Shown piece by piece: positions 31,324-40,860 of a DNA stretch of 52,780 bases. A model generated the notes under the pieces. It searched no databases and had not been told where the DNA came from. It worked only from the letters and a program-made list of their open reading frames with translations. A program made the position numbers and the translations under genes. Numbering within the stretch: the stretch's first letter is position 1; each line of letters begins with the position of its first letter. The DNA comes from Brochothrix campestris FSL F6-1037 (GTDB lineage: Bacteria; Bacillota; Bacilli; Lactobacillales; Listeriaceae), in assembly GCF_000525915.1 (NCBI RefSeq), contig NZ_AODH01000019.1, positions 1 to 52,780 on the forward strand, in the 5' to 3' direction.

Positions 31324-32643
31324 TTACCTTTCAATAATTTGAACAGACACTAATGCCTTGCTCATAATTTGATTATCAACTTTAACAGTAATATCTATTT
31401 TTGCCGTTTTACGACTTTGCTCAAGTAACAAGGGTTCGAATTCTAATAAACTATCCATTTGAATCGGTTTCAAAAAGTAAATTGTCATTGATTCAATCAT
31501 CATATTTTGATGTTTCGCACTTGTCATCATTTGTTGTACTACTTCACATAACGTTTGCGATAATACACCATACGACAAAGTTCCGATATGATTTGTCATT
31601 TGGGGTGTTACTTTAAATTTAAAGGTTTCATCTTTGCTGTAACTACTTTCGGGAAAAATAAATTGATTCACAATCGTATCGTCTAGCGTTTCGCCGATTT
31701 GTGGTTGACGTTGCATTAATTGCATTGCTTTTAAGACATCTTCACGACTAACAATCCCTACTAACGTTTGATTTTCTTTCACGACGGGAATTAGTTCAAT
31801 CCCTTCCCAAATCATCATATGCGCAACTGAAGGCACCGTCATTTGTTCACCAACGACAATGGGGTGACGTGTCATTAAATTATCAATCGCTGTTGTACTT
31901 GGGTGATCACTAATATCCTTTGGTGATACGACACCAACCAAACGACCATTTTTATTAATAACAGGGTAACGATTGTGTCCCGTTGATTCCTGTAATTGAT
32001 AATAGGTCGCCACCGTGTTTGTACTTTGAAGCGCGGTCACCTCTGTGATCGGCTTTAATATATCAGACACAAACAAAATTTCTTTTTTAATGAGACGATC
32101 ATAAATCGCACGGTTGATTAACGTCGCTACCGTAAAAGTATCGTACGAGGTGGATATAATTGGCAATTCGAGTTCATTCGCTAATTTTATGACCTCATCA
32201 TTCGTGCCAAATCCGCCCGTAATTAAAACTGCTGCGCCTTTTTCGAGTGCCAATTTTTGAGCATTGACACGGTTTCCGACGATTATCAAATGTTTCGCTT
32301 CAACGTAACGTTCCATTGCTTCAATCGTCATCGCGCCAATCACAAAACGATTCAACGTTTTGTGGAGTCCTGTCCGCCCACCTAACACTTGGCCGTCAGT
32401 CATGTTCAGAATTTCAGCATAGGTTAATTTTTCGATATTTTCTTTGATTTTTCGTTCAATTCGAATCGTTCCAACACGCTTTATCGTACTGACGTAACCT
32501 GCATTTTCAGCTTCCTTAATCGCTCGATAAGCAGTCCCCTCACTGACGCGCATGTTTTGCGCAACTTTCCTTACAGAAATCTTGTCTCCTACTGGCAGTT
32601 TTTCTATATACGACATAATCAATTCGTGTTTCGTAGTCACCAA
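31324..32643 (-). CDS. YtoI-type regulator: HTH, DRTGG, CBS pair and hotdog domains
   Basis: A predicted transcription regulator that senses nucleotides or acyl compounds. Domains in order: N-terminal winged helix (DKISVRKVAQNMRVSEGTAY, residues about 10-60), DRTGG-like domain (about 70-190), two CBS domains (about 195-310, with NRYPVINKNGRLVGVVSPKD), and a C-terminal hotdog fold (about 330-435) of the thioesterase type. Length 439 aa. The order and fusion match B. subtilis YtoI. Its end abuts nrnA, so the two are co-transcribed. The ligand is not known. Confidence 0.87.
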   Translation of the reverse strand: MVTTKHELIMSYIEKLPVGDKISVRKVAQNMRVSEGTAYRAIKEAENAGYVSTIKRVGTIRIERKIKENIEKLTYAEILNMTDGQVLGGRTGLHKTLNRFVIGAMTIEAMERYVEAKHLIIVGNRVNAQKLALEKGAAVLITGGFGTNDEVIKLANELELPIISTSYDTFTVATLINRAIYDRLIKKEILFVSDILKPITEVTALQSTNTVATYYQLQESTGHNRYPVINKNGRLVGVVSPKDISDHPSTTAIDNLMTRHPIVVGEQMTVPSVAHMMIWEGIELIPVVKENQTLVGIVSREDVLKAMQLMQRQPQIGETLDDTIVNQFIFPESSYSKDETFKFKVTPQMTNHIGTLSYGVLSQTLCEVVQQMMTSAKHQNMMIESMTIYFLKPIQMDSLLEFEPLLLEQSRKTAKIDITVKVDNQIMSKALVSVQIIER

Positions 32644-32832
32644 CTAACAACCCCTCTCGTCACACTCGTTTTCATTTGTTTTTGCCGCGTTTCTGTTATA
32701 GTTTGATTTATTTAAAATTATAACACAGAACAGCAGTCCGACGCATGCTCATAACATAATGCATTACATTCTATTTTATGGTACACTGAAACGGTAATTT
32801 ATCAGATTATAGGTAACAAGAAAGGACTTACT

Positions 32833-33933
32833 ATGCTAAACAAACTTGACACAATCCAACAACACTTAAGAGATAACAACTTAGATTTTGCTTATATTTC
32901 TAATCCGCATAACATTGGTTACATTACAGGTTTCCATAGCGATCCACACGAACGCGTATTGGCGCTTTTTATTTTCGCAAATACGATTCCGTTACTATTT
33001 GCACCAGCACTTGATGTTAGTGATGCAAAAGCATCCGGTTGGGAATTTGACATTAATGGTTACACTGATAGCCAAGAACCATTTGACTTAATTACTGACC
33101 TTATTAAATCTCGTACGACCGATGTTAACGCCATCATGATTGAAAAAGATCATCTGATTGTTGAACGCTACTTGAAATTACAAGCCGCTTTTCCAAATGC
33201 TACATTTAGTAATGGTAATGACTTGATTAATGGCATGCGTGTCATTAAGTCTCCTGATGAATTAGCAATCATGAAAGAAGCCGCAGCGCTCGCTGATTAT
33301 GCCGTTGAAGTTGGTGTCGCTGCCTTAGCTGAAGGTAAAACTGAGCTTGATATTATTGCTGAAATCGAATATGAATTGAAGAAAAAAGGCGTCACTGAAA
33401 TGTCATTCGCAACGATGGTCTTAACAGGTGTTAACGCCGCTTCGCCTCATGGTAATCCCGGCTTAACACAAATTCAAAATGGTGATTTGGTCTTATTCGA
33501 CCTTGGTGTGATGCACAAAGGTTATGCGTCCGACATTTCTCGGACTGTAGCCTTTGGGTCGATTACACAAGAACAAGAAGAAATATACAATACTGTTTTA
33601 AAAGCGCAATTAACTGCAATGAATACCGTTAAAGCTGGCGTTTCCGCGAAAACAATCGACATGGCTGCTCGTCAAACGATTACCGATGCCGGCTACGGTG
33701 ATTACTTCACGCATCGACTTGGGCATGGTTTAGGTATTACCTGCCATGAATTCCCGTCAATTACTGATACCAACGAAATGATTCTTGAAGAAAACATGGT
33801 CTTTACGATTGAACCTGGTATTTATTTACCTAACGTTGCCGGTGTTCGAATTGAAGATGATGTTGTTGTCACTAAAGACGGCGTTATTTCATTAACAACC
33901 TATCCAAAAGAATTACAAATCATTTCACAATAA
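32833..33933 (+). CDS. pepQ: M24 family metallopeptidase, Xaa-Pro dipeptidase type
   Basis: Cleaves dipeptides with C-terminal proline. The N-terminal creatinase-like domain (1-130) precedes the pita-bread domain with the metal ligands in VLFDLGVMHKGYASDISRT (two Asp), HRLGHGLGITCHEFP (His), FTIEPGIYLP (Glu) and GVRIEDDVVVT (Glu). Length 366 aa. AAAGGAC lies before the ATG. Divergent from the ytoI-nrnA unit, with a bidirectional terminator downstream. Confidence 0.92.
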   Translation: MLNKLDTIQQHLRDNNLDFAYISNPHNIGYITGFHSDPHERVLALFIFANTIPLLFAPALDVSDAKASGWEFDINGYTDSQEPFDLITDLIKSRTTDVNAIMIEKDHLIVERYLKLQAAFPNATFSNGNDLINGMRVIKSPDELAIMKEAAALADYAVEVGVAALAEGKTELDIIAEIEYELKKKGVTEMSFATMVLTGVNAASPHGNPGLTQIQNGDLVLFDLGVMHKGYASDISRTVAFGSITQEQEEIYNTVLKAQLTAMNTVKAGVSAKTIDMAARQTITDAGYGDYFTHRLGHGLGITCHEFPSITDTNEMILEENMVFTIEPGIYLPNVAGVRIEDDVVVTKDGVISLTTYPKELQIISQ

Positions 33934-33965
33934 CAGCACGCTTAAGTTGCTTCTCGCTCATTTCC

Positions 33966-34018
33966 ATAAACAACAGTCCCCTGTCATGAAATTGCAATGA
34001 CTGGGGATTGTTGTTTAT
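33966..34018. terminator. Bidirectional terminator between pepQ and the LytTR gene
   Basis: Long inverted repeat ATAAACAACAGTCCCC with GGGGATTGTTGTTTAT, extended by TGTCAT/ATGACT pairs; the right arm overlaps the stop codon of the LytTR gene. Confidence 0.8.
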
Positions 34019-34716
34019 GGTTCTTCTTTTAAACGTTTCATCAAACGATAGTAACCGCGGACCGATGTGTGTACTTTTTTATTTTGCGGAAAATAAATTT
34101 GTTGTTCTTGCCGATTAACCGACATTATTTGTTTTAAGTTCACAATCACACCATGATGACATCTAAAAAATGAGGAGGGTAATTTATCAGATACCGCTGC
34201 TAAACTCGTACGATATAAGTAATTCCGTTGACGACACACAACCTTTATTTTTCGTAAATGCATGACATGCTCAAAATAAAAAATATCATTGAAGTCGACC
34301 AAATACACATGATTAGCTTGTTTAATCGCTAATTTCCGTCGATTGAAGTCACCTACTAAAACATATTGACACAATAACTTCTCAACGACTAAAGCAACAG
34401 TTGACTTTATAACCTGTTCGTTTTCTTTTTCATCAATGATTGTATATATTTCATGGCTGTTCTGTAATAACGCTAAAATCTCACGTTCCTTTTCATAGAC
34501 ATAAACCGTATAACACCTTGCCAAACTTATAGCTAGTTGCTCACTATGATGTTCATCGATAAATTGAATAACCGTATCGCCATAACAGAATGCATTGGGA
34601 AACTTGCTAATTTTAACCTCTTGATGATCAATTGAATAAAACCATTGGATGATTTGGCGATTGATTATTTTATTCAGGCGTTCATTTTCAAGTTGACAAT
34701 ACACATAAAACATCAT
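34015..34716 (-). CDS. LytTR-domain DNA-binding regulator with a degenerate receiver-like N-terminus
   Basis: A transcription regulator of the AgrA/LytR type. The LytTR domain fills about residues 130-230: DFNDIFYFEHVMHLRKIKVV, then SFFRCHHGVIVNLKQIMSV, the segment that places the domain on DNA. Residues 1-120 have the length of a receiver domain but show no acidic pair and no phospho-Asp, so control by a histidine kinase is doubtful. No kinase, signal peptide gene or transporter lies beside it: the neighbours are pepQ and a GNAT gene. Length 233 aa. The gene is single and ends in a bidirectional terminator. Confidence 0.82.
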   Translation of the reverse strand: MMFYVYCQLENERLNKIINRQIIQWFYSIDHQEVKISKFPNAFCYGDTVIQFIDEHHSEQLAISLARCYTVYVYEKEREILALLQNSHEIYTIIDEKENEQVIKSTVALVVEKLLCQYVLVGDFNRRKLAIKQANHVYLVDFNDIFYFEHVMHLRKIKVVCRQRNYLYRTSLAAVSDKLPSSFFRCHHGVIVNLKQIMSVNRQEQQIYFPQNKKVHTSVRGYYRLMKRLKEEP

Positions 34717-34790
34717 TGGCCTCCTTTATATCACCTACCGTTTCCTAAAATTATATACGATGGTCAATAGAATTAAAAGTTTTAAAGGCA

Positions 34791-34827
34791 TAAAAAAAAC
34801 TGTCCTAATCATGTGTAGGACAGCTTT
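34791..34827 (-). terminator. Terminator of the GNAT gene
   Basis: Stem ACTGTCCTA with TAGGACAGCT, followed on the minus strand by a run of T's, four bases beyond the stop codon. Confidence 0.85.
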
Positions 34828-34830
34828 TCG

Positions 34831-35325
34831 TTATAACTGCTTATCGTAACAATAAAATTCAAACGGTAATTCTGGACGTTTCATGATGCCTTTGAAATCG
34901 TAATCCTTCTTGGCAAAAAATGCACGCATTTTCTCATTTGTCACATACGTATCGCTTTTCAAATACCCTTGACTAGTTGTCACCGCTTTTTGTTCAGCAA
35001 AGGCAAATAACTGTGAGGCAATTCCTTGGCTACGACTTTTAGTCGAAACCGCGCAACGATGAATGACCGTTGCGCGCTGTTTACTCGCCCATTCAATCGT
35101 TGCATATTCATCATCTGTCTCTGGACTAATACAAATAAATCCAAGCACTTCCATATCCGCTTCAAACACATATAATTCATTTCGTCTAATATCATTTTCG
35201 AATACCTCATAGCTTGGATATGTCTCATCCCATTGTAAATTGTTTTCAGCTTGCATCATTGCAATTGTCTTTTTCACTATCATCATAATTGGTTTAATAT
35301 CTGCTTCAGTTGCTAACCTAATCAT
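34831..35325 (-). CDS. GNAT family N-acetyltransferase
   Basis: Transfers an acetyl group from acetyl-CoA to an unknown substrate. The acetyl-CoA loop is visible as RCAVSTKSRSQGIASQLF (about residues 90-107), preceded by the strand EVLGFICISPET. Length 164 aa, normal for the family. It lies alone between the LytTR gene and the rRNA methyltransferase and has its own terminator. No neighbour indicates the substrate. Confidence 0.85.
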   Translation of the reverse strand: MIRLATEADIKPIMMIVKKTIAMMQAENNLQWDETYPSYEVFENDIRRNELYVFEADMEVLGFICISPETDDEYATIEWASKQRATVIHRCAVSTKSRSQGIASQLFAFAEQKAVTTSQGYLKSDTYVTNEKMRAFFAKKDYDFKGIMKRPELPFEFYCYDKQL

Positions 35326-35441
35326 CTAACCGCTCCTTGCACCTTATTAATAAACATTTATCTACTATAACAAAAAAACACTATAACATATAGCTCAAAA
35401 AAAGCGAACTAAACGGTCTTTTTTGACAGCTCAACACATTC

Positions 35442-35475
35442 AAAAAAACACATCGAAAACAAGTTTCGATGTGTT
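35442..35475 (-). terminator. Terminator of the rRNA methyltransferase gene
   Basis: Stem AACACATCGAAA with TTTCGATGTGTT, five-base loop, followed on the minus strand by TTTTTG. It begins six bases after the stop codon. Confidence 0.88.
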
Positions 35476-35481
35476 GCTGCT

Positions 35482-36867
35482 TTATTTCAATTCGAGTAAT
35501 GTCACCGACTCCACATGTGCTGTTTGCGGGAACATGTCGTACGGTGTCACTTCTTTAATCGTATAATGATGTGTTAATTGTTGCACGTCTCGCGCTAAGG
35601 TTGACGGATTACATGAAACGTAAACAATTTTTTGCGGACGTACTTGCTTGAGTGTGTCTAATAAGGCATCATCACAGCCTGAACGCGGCGGATCGACAAT
35701 TACGACATCCGGTTTAAAACCTTCTTTAACCCAGCGTGGCATAATCTCTTCAGCCTTACCAGCCTCATACTGAACATTCGTGATGTTGGCACGAGCGGCA
35801 TTGCGTTGCGCATCTTCAATCGCGTCAACAACAATATCCATTCCTCGTACTTCTTTAACTGCGTGCGCTAATGAAAGACCGATTGTTCCGACACCACAAT
35901 ACGCATCCACGACTGTTTCCGTTCCTTTTAGTTCGAGGACATTTGCCACTTTACGATATAACTTTTCAGTTTGTTCAGGATTCAATTGGAAGAAAGCACG
36001 CGCTGATAAATCGTAACTAATGCCTGTCATCGTTTCAGAAATCGTTTCTTTACCCGCTAAAACAAACGTTTCTTCCCCAAATACAAGCGACGTCTTTTCT
36101 TGATTAACATTTTGCATCACCGATACAATTTGCGGAAAAGCTGTGCGTAAGTTTTCAATTAACTCACGTTTACGCGGTAGTTTTTTACTGTTTGTAATAA
36201 AGACGACTTGAATTTCATCCGTATTTTTCGCCTCGCGTACAACAATCGTCCGAACAATGCCGCTGTTTTTTTCTTCATCGTAAATAGGCACATTTAATTG
36301 TTGCAACTGTTGTTTAATAAAGGCTGTGATTTGTGTTGTATGTGGTTGCTGAACAACACATTCTTCGATATCAATTAAATGATGCGATTCTTGTTGATAA
36401 AGTCCCGCTTTAATAACACCATCAACTTCACGCACTTGGAACTGACTCTTATTGCGATAAGCCCAAGGGTTTTTCATCCCGACCGTATGTTTAACTTTTA
36501 ACTTATCCATTGGAATTTTCGTATGCTTTTGAAACGCTTGACGTATCATGTCACGTTTCATTACAAGCTGTTTATCATAAATTAAATGTTGCAACTGACA
36601 ACCACCACATTCTTCATAAATGGGACAAAGTGGTTGAATCCGATCGGGTGACTCCCGTTCGATAGTTGTCATTTCAGCTTCTAAATACTTTGGAAACACC
36701 TTACTAATTTGAGCAACGACACGTTCGCCTGGTAAAGCTCCTTTTATAAACACAATCGTGTTATCAAAGTAGCCAATCCCTTCGCCATTAATACCAATTC
36801 GTTTAATAATAACTGTCATTTTTTGGCCGACACTAAATTGTTGCGTTTTTACTTCTTTCATTTTCAT
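35482..36867 (-). CDS. rlmD: 23S rRNA (uracil-5-)-methyltransferase, RumA/RlmD-RlmCD family
   Basis: Makes 5-methyluridine in 23S rRNA. An N-terminal TRAM domain (about 8-65) is followed by the [4Fe-4S] cysteines CPIYEECGGCQL (about 81-92), the SAM site VDAYCGVGTIGLSLAH, VDPPRSGCDDALLD and the catalytic Cys in VYVSCNPSTLARD. Length 461 aa. In Firmicutes a single enzyme of this type (RlmCD) can modify both sites, so the symbol is approximate. The gene is single, with AGGAGG upstream of the ATG. Confidence 0.93.
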   Translation of the reverse strand: MKMKEVKTQQFSVGQKMTVIIKRIGINGEGIGYFDNTIVFIKGALPGERVVAQISKVFPKYLEAEMTTIERESPDRIQPLCPIYEECGGCQLQHLIYDKQLVMKRDMIRQAFQKHTKIPMDKLKVKHTVGMKNPWAYRNKSQFQVREVDGVIKAGLYQQESHHLIDIEECVVQQPHTTQITAFIKQQLQQLNVPIYDEEKNSGIVRTIVVREAKNTDEIQVVFITNSKKLPRKRELIENLRTAFPQIVSVMQNVNQEKTSLVFGEETFVLAGKETISETMTGISYDLSARAFFQLNPEQTEKLYRKVANVLELKGTETVVDAYCGVGTIGLSLAHAVKEVRGMDIVVDAIEDAQRNAARANITNVQYEAGKAEEIMPRWVKEGFKPDVVIVDPPRSGCDDALLDTLKQVRPQKIVYVSCNPSTLARDVQQLTHHYTIKEVTPYDMFPQTAHVESVTLLELK

Positions 36868-36920
36868 TTCCTCCTAAAACCATAACTAACAAGTGACTTA
36901 TATCTCATTAAATTTACGCT

Positions 36921-37784
36921 TTATTCATGCGTTTTAACATCAAATAATTGTTTTTTAGATAATAACGTTTTGCGATACGTTGCATAGGCTGCATTGATCA
37001 TCCCTCCGATTAACACAATAATGCCTGATAAATAAAACCATAACATTAAAATGATGACCGCTCCAATACTACCATAAATTGCTGAGTAATTGCTGAAATT
37101 ATCGATAAAAATTGAGAATAAATACGAGAACACTAACCAACCAATCGATGTAAAGGCTGAACCGATTAGTGTTTCTCTAAATTTAATTTTATGATGTGGC
37201 AAAAAGCGATACAATAAAACTAAGGCTACAAAAATACCGAGCACAACGATGCCCCAACGCATAATATCATAGCGTTCAAAAATATTAACATCAAATTGCA
37301 AACGTTTCGAGATGAACACACCAATTTGTCGACCGAATACACCGACAATCGCAACGATACCGACTAAGAAAAAAAAGAAAAAACCATAAAAACCATCGAC
37401 ATGATGCGCTGCATAATAAAATGACGCGGTTCAGTCGTGTTATAAATATGATCCAACGCTTTTCCGATTGCATTTACACCATTAGAAGCTGACCAAATCG
37501 TCCCTAAAATCCCGAGTGATAATAAACTCGCATTTTGATGATTTAACAAACTTTCAACCAAGCCATGAATTAAATCATACATTTCATGGGGAACGAGCTC
37601 CGCCATCATTTTATAAACACTTTCTTCATTGATATGTAAGTATGAAATTGAAGCTGAGAAAAATAATAAGAGCGGAAATAATGAGAGAAAAAAGAAATAG
37701 GCTAATTGCCCACCGACGGCCGTAATATCGACCTTTGTTAGATTTTTAAAAAAAATAACTAAAAAACAGTTTTACCTTTGTCAT
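36921..37784 (-). pseudogene. YihY/BrkB family membrane protein, two one-base shifts
   Basis: A polytopic inner membrane protein; the family was once thought to include RNase BN, but its role is unknown. It starts at an ATG at 37784 behind GAAGGTG (MTKVKLFFSYFF). Eight A's at 37748-37755 (seven expected) shift the frame to a stop at once. A second shift near 37369-37383 (one base missing in the A runs) separates GILGTIWSASNGVNAIGKAL from the C-terminal half, IVAIVGVFGRQIGVFISKR. With both corrected the protein is 287 aa with about six membrane segments, as usual for the family. Everything between the shifts is well conserved, so base-calling error is likely. Confidence 0.82.
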
Positions 37785-37819
37785 TTGCACACCTTCTTTC
37801 TGTTATAATTCCCAACACA

Positions 37820-37849
37820 TTACACAGCAAAACATTTTTATGCTACAAT
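37820..37849 (+). promoter_or_regulatory. Likely promoter of the DUF1128 gene
   Basis: TTACAC and TACAAT are separated by 18 bases, ending 35 bases before the start codon. Confidence 0.5.
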
Positions 37850-37884
37850 TTATCCCATACTAATTAAGAAGGGGAGTTATGTCG

Positions 37885-38109
37885 ATGAACGAAGCTACAC
37901 CAGAAAACGTCACGGTGATGTTACAAACGATTACAACCAAACTGCAAATGATCAATGCAGAAGTCATGGCGCACCGGACAATTGATTTGAACGATTATGA
38001 AGAACTCCACGATATTTATACATTTGTAATGAAACGAACAACCTTCAGTACCAATGAATTAAATATGATTGCTGAAGAACTTGGTCAGCTAACTATTAGC
38101 CGCTCGTAA
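37885..38109 (+). CDS. DUF1128 family protein
   Basis: A small acidic protein of 74 aa conserved in Bacillales (YfkK in B. subtilis), function unknown. It is predicted to be all helical; HDIYTFVMKRTTFSTNELNM is the conserved centre. Of two in-frame ATGs (37879 and 37885), the second is eight bases from GGGGAG and is preferred; the first is only two bases away. It has its own promoter and a hairpin terminator. Confidence 0.85.
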   Translation: MNEATPENVTVMLQTITTKLQMINAEVMAHRTIDLNDYEELHDIYTFVMKRTTFSTNELNMIAEELGQLTISRS

Positions 38110-38114
38110 GTAAT

Positions 38115-38150
38115 AAAGGAGTCCTCTGTTAGACGGAGGACTCCTTTATT
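38115..38150. terminator. Terminator between the DUF1128 gene and map
   Basis: Perfect stem AAAGGAGTCCTC with GAGGACTCCTTT and a nine-base loop, six bases after the DUF1128 stop. It would also stop map transcripts from the other side. Confidence 0.85.
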
Positions 38151-38197
38151 TAAACTAAGTTCTATAAGATGAACTCATTTAATGGTACTTGGGTGGT

Positions 38198-38460
38198 TTC
38201 TAAACGGTTTCATTCACTTTAATTTTTTCCAGTTACTTCAACCAGAAGCTCTCAACTTTCAGTTAAATGCTTGCGACGGAAAATAGTCGCTCTCATTTCA
38301 CTTCCAAGTTATTCCCTTCTAAACGGTTTCATTCACTTTAATTTTTTCCAGTTACTTCAACCAGAAGCTCTCAACTTTCAGTTAAATGCTTGCGACGGAA
38401 AATAGTCGCTCTCATTTCACTTCCAAGTTATTCCCTTCTAAACGGTTTCATTCACTTTAA
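38198..38460. repeat. 119-bp tandem direct repeat, two full copies and one 25-bp partial copy
   Basis: Identical units at 38198-38316 and 38317-38435, followed by the first 25 bases of a third unit at 38436-38460 (TTCTAAACGGTTTCATTCAC then TTTAA), which includes the stop codon of map. Each unit contains short inverted repeats, for example GCGAC with GTCGC on either side of eight bases. No ORF of useful size runs through the unit on either strand. The stretch 38151-38197 before it shows nothing recognisable. Confidence 0.95.
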
Positions 38461-39224
38461 CGTTTTTCACCTTGGTCTGTTAAAATAACAGGCCCATCTT
38501 TCGTAATCGCTAATGTATGTTCGAATTGACAGCTTAATCCACCATCGATTGTGCGTGCTGTCCAACCATTTTTATCCATTTTAGCACGCCATGCACCTGT
38601 ATTTACCATCGGCTCAATTGTAATAACCATACCTTCTTTAAGACGTAAGCCTTTGCCAGGTAAGCCATAATGCGGTACTTCTGGCGCTTCATGCATTGTT
38701 GGTCCAATACCGTGACCAATAAATTCACGAACAACACTAAAACCTTCGGGTTCAACATACGATTGAATCGCATGACCAATATCGCCAATCCGGTTGCCGA
38801 CAACAGCTTGTTTAATCCCTTTATAAAGCGCTGTATGTGTCACATCGTACAGACGTTGTACTTCGTCTGAGACATCTCCTACTAAATAACTCCAAGCTGA
38901 ATCGCTCATCGCGCCATCAAGATTTACGACTGTATCAACCGTAATTAAATCGCCATTTTTCAATGGTTTTTTCGTTGGAAAGCCATGACAAATTTCGTCA
39001 TTCAAACTTTGGCACGTCGCATACTCATAACCTTCAAAACCGATTTGCTCTGGAATCCCTCCACCGGCAATAATTTCTTTTTCAACAAACTTATCCAATT
39101 CCCAAGTTGTAATACCTGGTTTAATCATCTCTTTTAATTTGATGTGAATACTTGCTAACAACTCGCCTGAGCGACGCATTGCTTCGATTTCACGCGGTGA
39201 CTTAATTGTAATCATTCTATTCAT
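38457..39224 (-). CDS. map: type I methionyl aminopeptidase
   Basis: Removes the initiator Met from new proteins. Metal ligands are visible in VDTVVNLDGAMSDSAWSYLV (two Asp), GPTMHEAPEVPHYG (His), ITIEPMVNTG (Glu) and QFEHTLAIT (Glu). Length 255 aa. AAAGGATG lies before the ATG. Its stop codon lies inside the partial third copy of the 119-bp repeat, so the duplication abuts the gene without changing its product. Confidence 0.95.
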   Translation of the reverse strand: MNRMITIKSPREIEAMRRSGELLASIHIKLKEMIKPGITTWELDKFVEKEIIAGGGIPEQIGFEGYEYATCQSLNDEICHGFPTKKPLKNGDLITVDTVVNLDGAMSDSAWSYLVGDVSDEVQRLYDVTHTALYKGIKQAVVGNRIGDIGHAIQSYVEPEGFSVVREFIGHGIGPTMHEAPEVPHYGLPGKGLRLKEGMVITIEPMVNTGAWRAKMDKNGWTARTIDGGLSCQFEHTLAITKDGPVILTDQGEKR

Positions 39225-39458
39225 CCTTTCAATTGCTTTTCTACTATATTATAAACATAAATATTACTTTTTAAAAGGCTATTGCAAAAACTCTAATGAT
39301 TTCGTTATCTTTTAACATCTCATAGTCATTTTTTTAACTTTTTCACTATCTTTTTGATAATAAACTGACAATTTGTAACATTAACATGTCAAATTACAGC
39401 TCTAGTATGTTAGAATAACATCAGATTACTATATAGAAATAAGAAAGAGTGATATTCG

Positions 39459-39905
39459 ATGACTACTGCTAAAATTGTTTATGCCAGTATGACTGGTAAT
39501 ACGGAAGAAATCGCCGATATTTTCGGTGAAACATTAGAAAAACATGGAATCGAAGTCGATATCGAGGAATGCGTCACTGTCTCTCCCGAAGATTTACTCG
39601 ATTATGATATTTGTCTCGTGGGAGCTTACACGTATGATTTTGGCGAGATTCCCGATGAATTTGTTGATTTTTATGAAGAAATGGCAGAAGTCGATTTCAG
39701 CGGTAAAGTATGTGCTTCATTTGGTTCAGGTGATACATTCTACGATGACTATTGCTTACTCGTCGACTTCATTCAAACCCGCTTTAAAGAGCAAGGGGGG
39801 ACGATTGCAGGCGAAGGCATTAAGGTTGATTTGGATCCCGACACAGATGATATCGCCGCCATCGAAACATTATGCGAAGCCATTGTCGCCCAAGTGAATG
39901 CCTAA
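39459..39905 (+). CDS. flavodoxin
   Basis: Small FMN electron carrier of 148 aa. The phosphate loop YASMTGNTEEIADIF lies at residues 8-22, GAYTYDFGEIPDEF forms the 60s loop with a Tyr over the flavin, and GSGDTFYDDYCLLVD the 90s loop. The protein is very acidic, as typical. It is followed by dagK after 25 bases. Confidence 0.93.
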   Translation: MTTAKIVYASMTGNTEEIADIFGETLEKHGIEVDIEECVTVSPEDLLDYDICLVGAYTYDFGEIPDEFVDFYEEMAEVDFSGKVCASFGSGDTFYDDYCLLVDFIQTRFKEQGGTIAGEGIKVDLDPDTDDIAAIETLCEAIVAQVNA

Positions 39906-39930
39906 ATAAAAGAGTAAGTGAGGTGATTGG

Positions 39931-40837
39931 ATGAGTTCAATAGCAATGTTGATTGTCAATCCATCGTCAGGAAAAGAAAAAGGAAAAAAATATTTAAAAT
40001 TTGCCGAAGAAACCTTATTAAAACGCTTTGACCGGGTCGATGTCCGTTTAACCGAAAAAGGTGGCGACGCGACGATTTTTGCCCGTGAATCGGCAAAAAA
40101 ACATTACGATGCCTGTATCGCAATGGGTGGTGACGGGACGCTTAATGAAACCATTAACGGCTTAGCCAATCAAGCACACCGTCCGACCTTCGGCTTAATT
40201 CCACTCGGAACAGTCAACGATTTGGCGCGCGCGCTCAAAATACCAAAGCAACCGAAGCAAGCAATTAAAATGCTCGCTCATGCTGACGAATCTGATTTAG
40301 ACATTGGTAAAATTAATGGGCATTATTTTATGAACGTGGTCGCAATCGGGAGTATTCCTGAAGCTGTTGACCGCGTCAGTGTCAAACAAAAAAACACAAC
40401 TAGGTGCAATGGCTTACTTCATCGAAGCTGCAAAAGCCTATGCCCGTAAAGAAAAATACCATTTTCATATCGAATCAGCTGAACAATCCTACGCGGTTGA
40501 ATCAGAGTTAATTATCGTTTCATTGACGAACTCTGTCGGTGGTTTCGAAAAGCTAGCACCTGAAGCAGAAGTCAATGATGGGTTATTCCATGTGTTTGTC
40601 GTATCTGATAGTACCTTAATTGAACGGACGAAACTTTTACCACAATTATTTAGTGGACAAGTTAGTCAAAATGAAGGCTTACTCGCGTTTCAAACGAATA
40701 AAGTAGCCATCGCTTCTGATGATGCGATTTTAAAATCTAACGTCGACGGCGATCCTGATGATCACTTGCCGCTCCACTTAGAAGTACTACCCTCTCATTT
40801 AAAAGTCTTTGTGCCTGAAAAAACAAGTAACAAATAA
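39931..40837 (+). pseudogene. dagK: diacylglycerol kinase family lipid kinase, one-base shift in a seven-A run
   Basis: Phosphorylates diacylglycerol or a related lipid for phospholipid recycling. The first frame starts MLIVNPSSGKEKGKKY and has the nucleotide motif MGGDGTLNETINGL (about residues 68-81) and LIPLGTVNDLARAL. The second frame continues QLGAMAYFIEAAKAYARKEK to the C-terminal LEVLPSHLKVFVPE. Seven A's at 40388-40394 replace an expected six; with six the protein is 301 aa, the family size. The symbol rests on overall family resemblance; a YegS-type substrate cannot be excluded. Confidence 0.87.
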
Positions 40838-40860
40838 TTTACTAAAAGGGGAAATGACCG

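Noticed and set aside
37291..37473. 60-aa ORF rich in Trp, Phe and Cys inside brkB
   Set aside because: It is the out-of-frame reading between the two brkB fragments and lacks codon-level sense.
38198..38460. CRISPR-like pattern of 25-base repeats with 94-base spacers
   Set aside because: Spacers are identical and far too long, there are only three repeats, and no cas gene is present. It is a plain tandem duplication.
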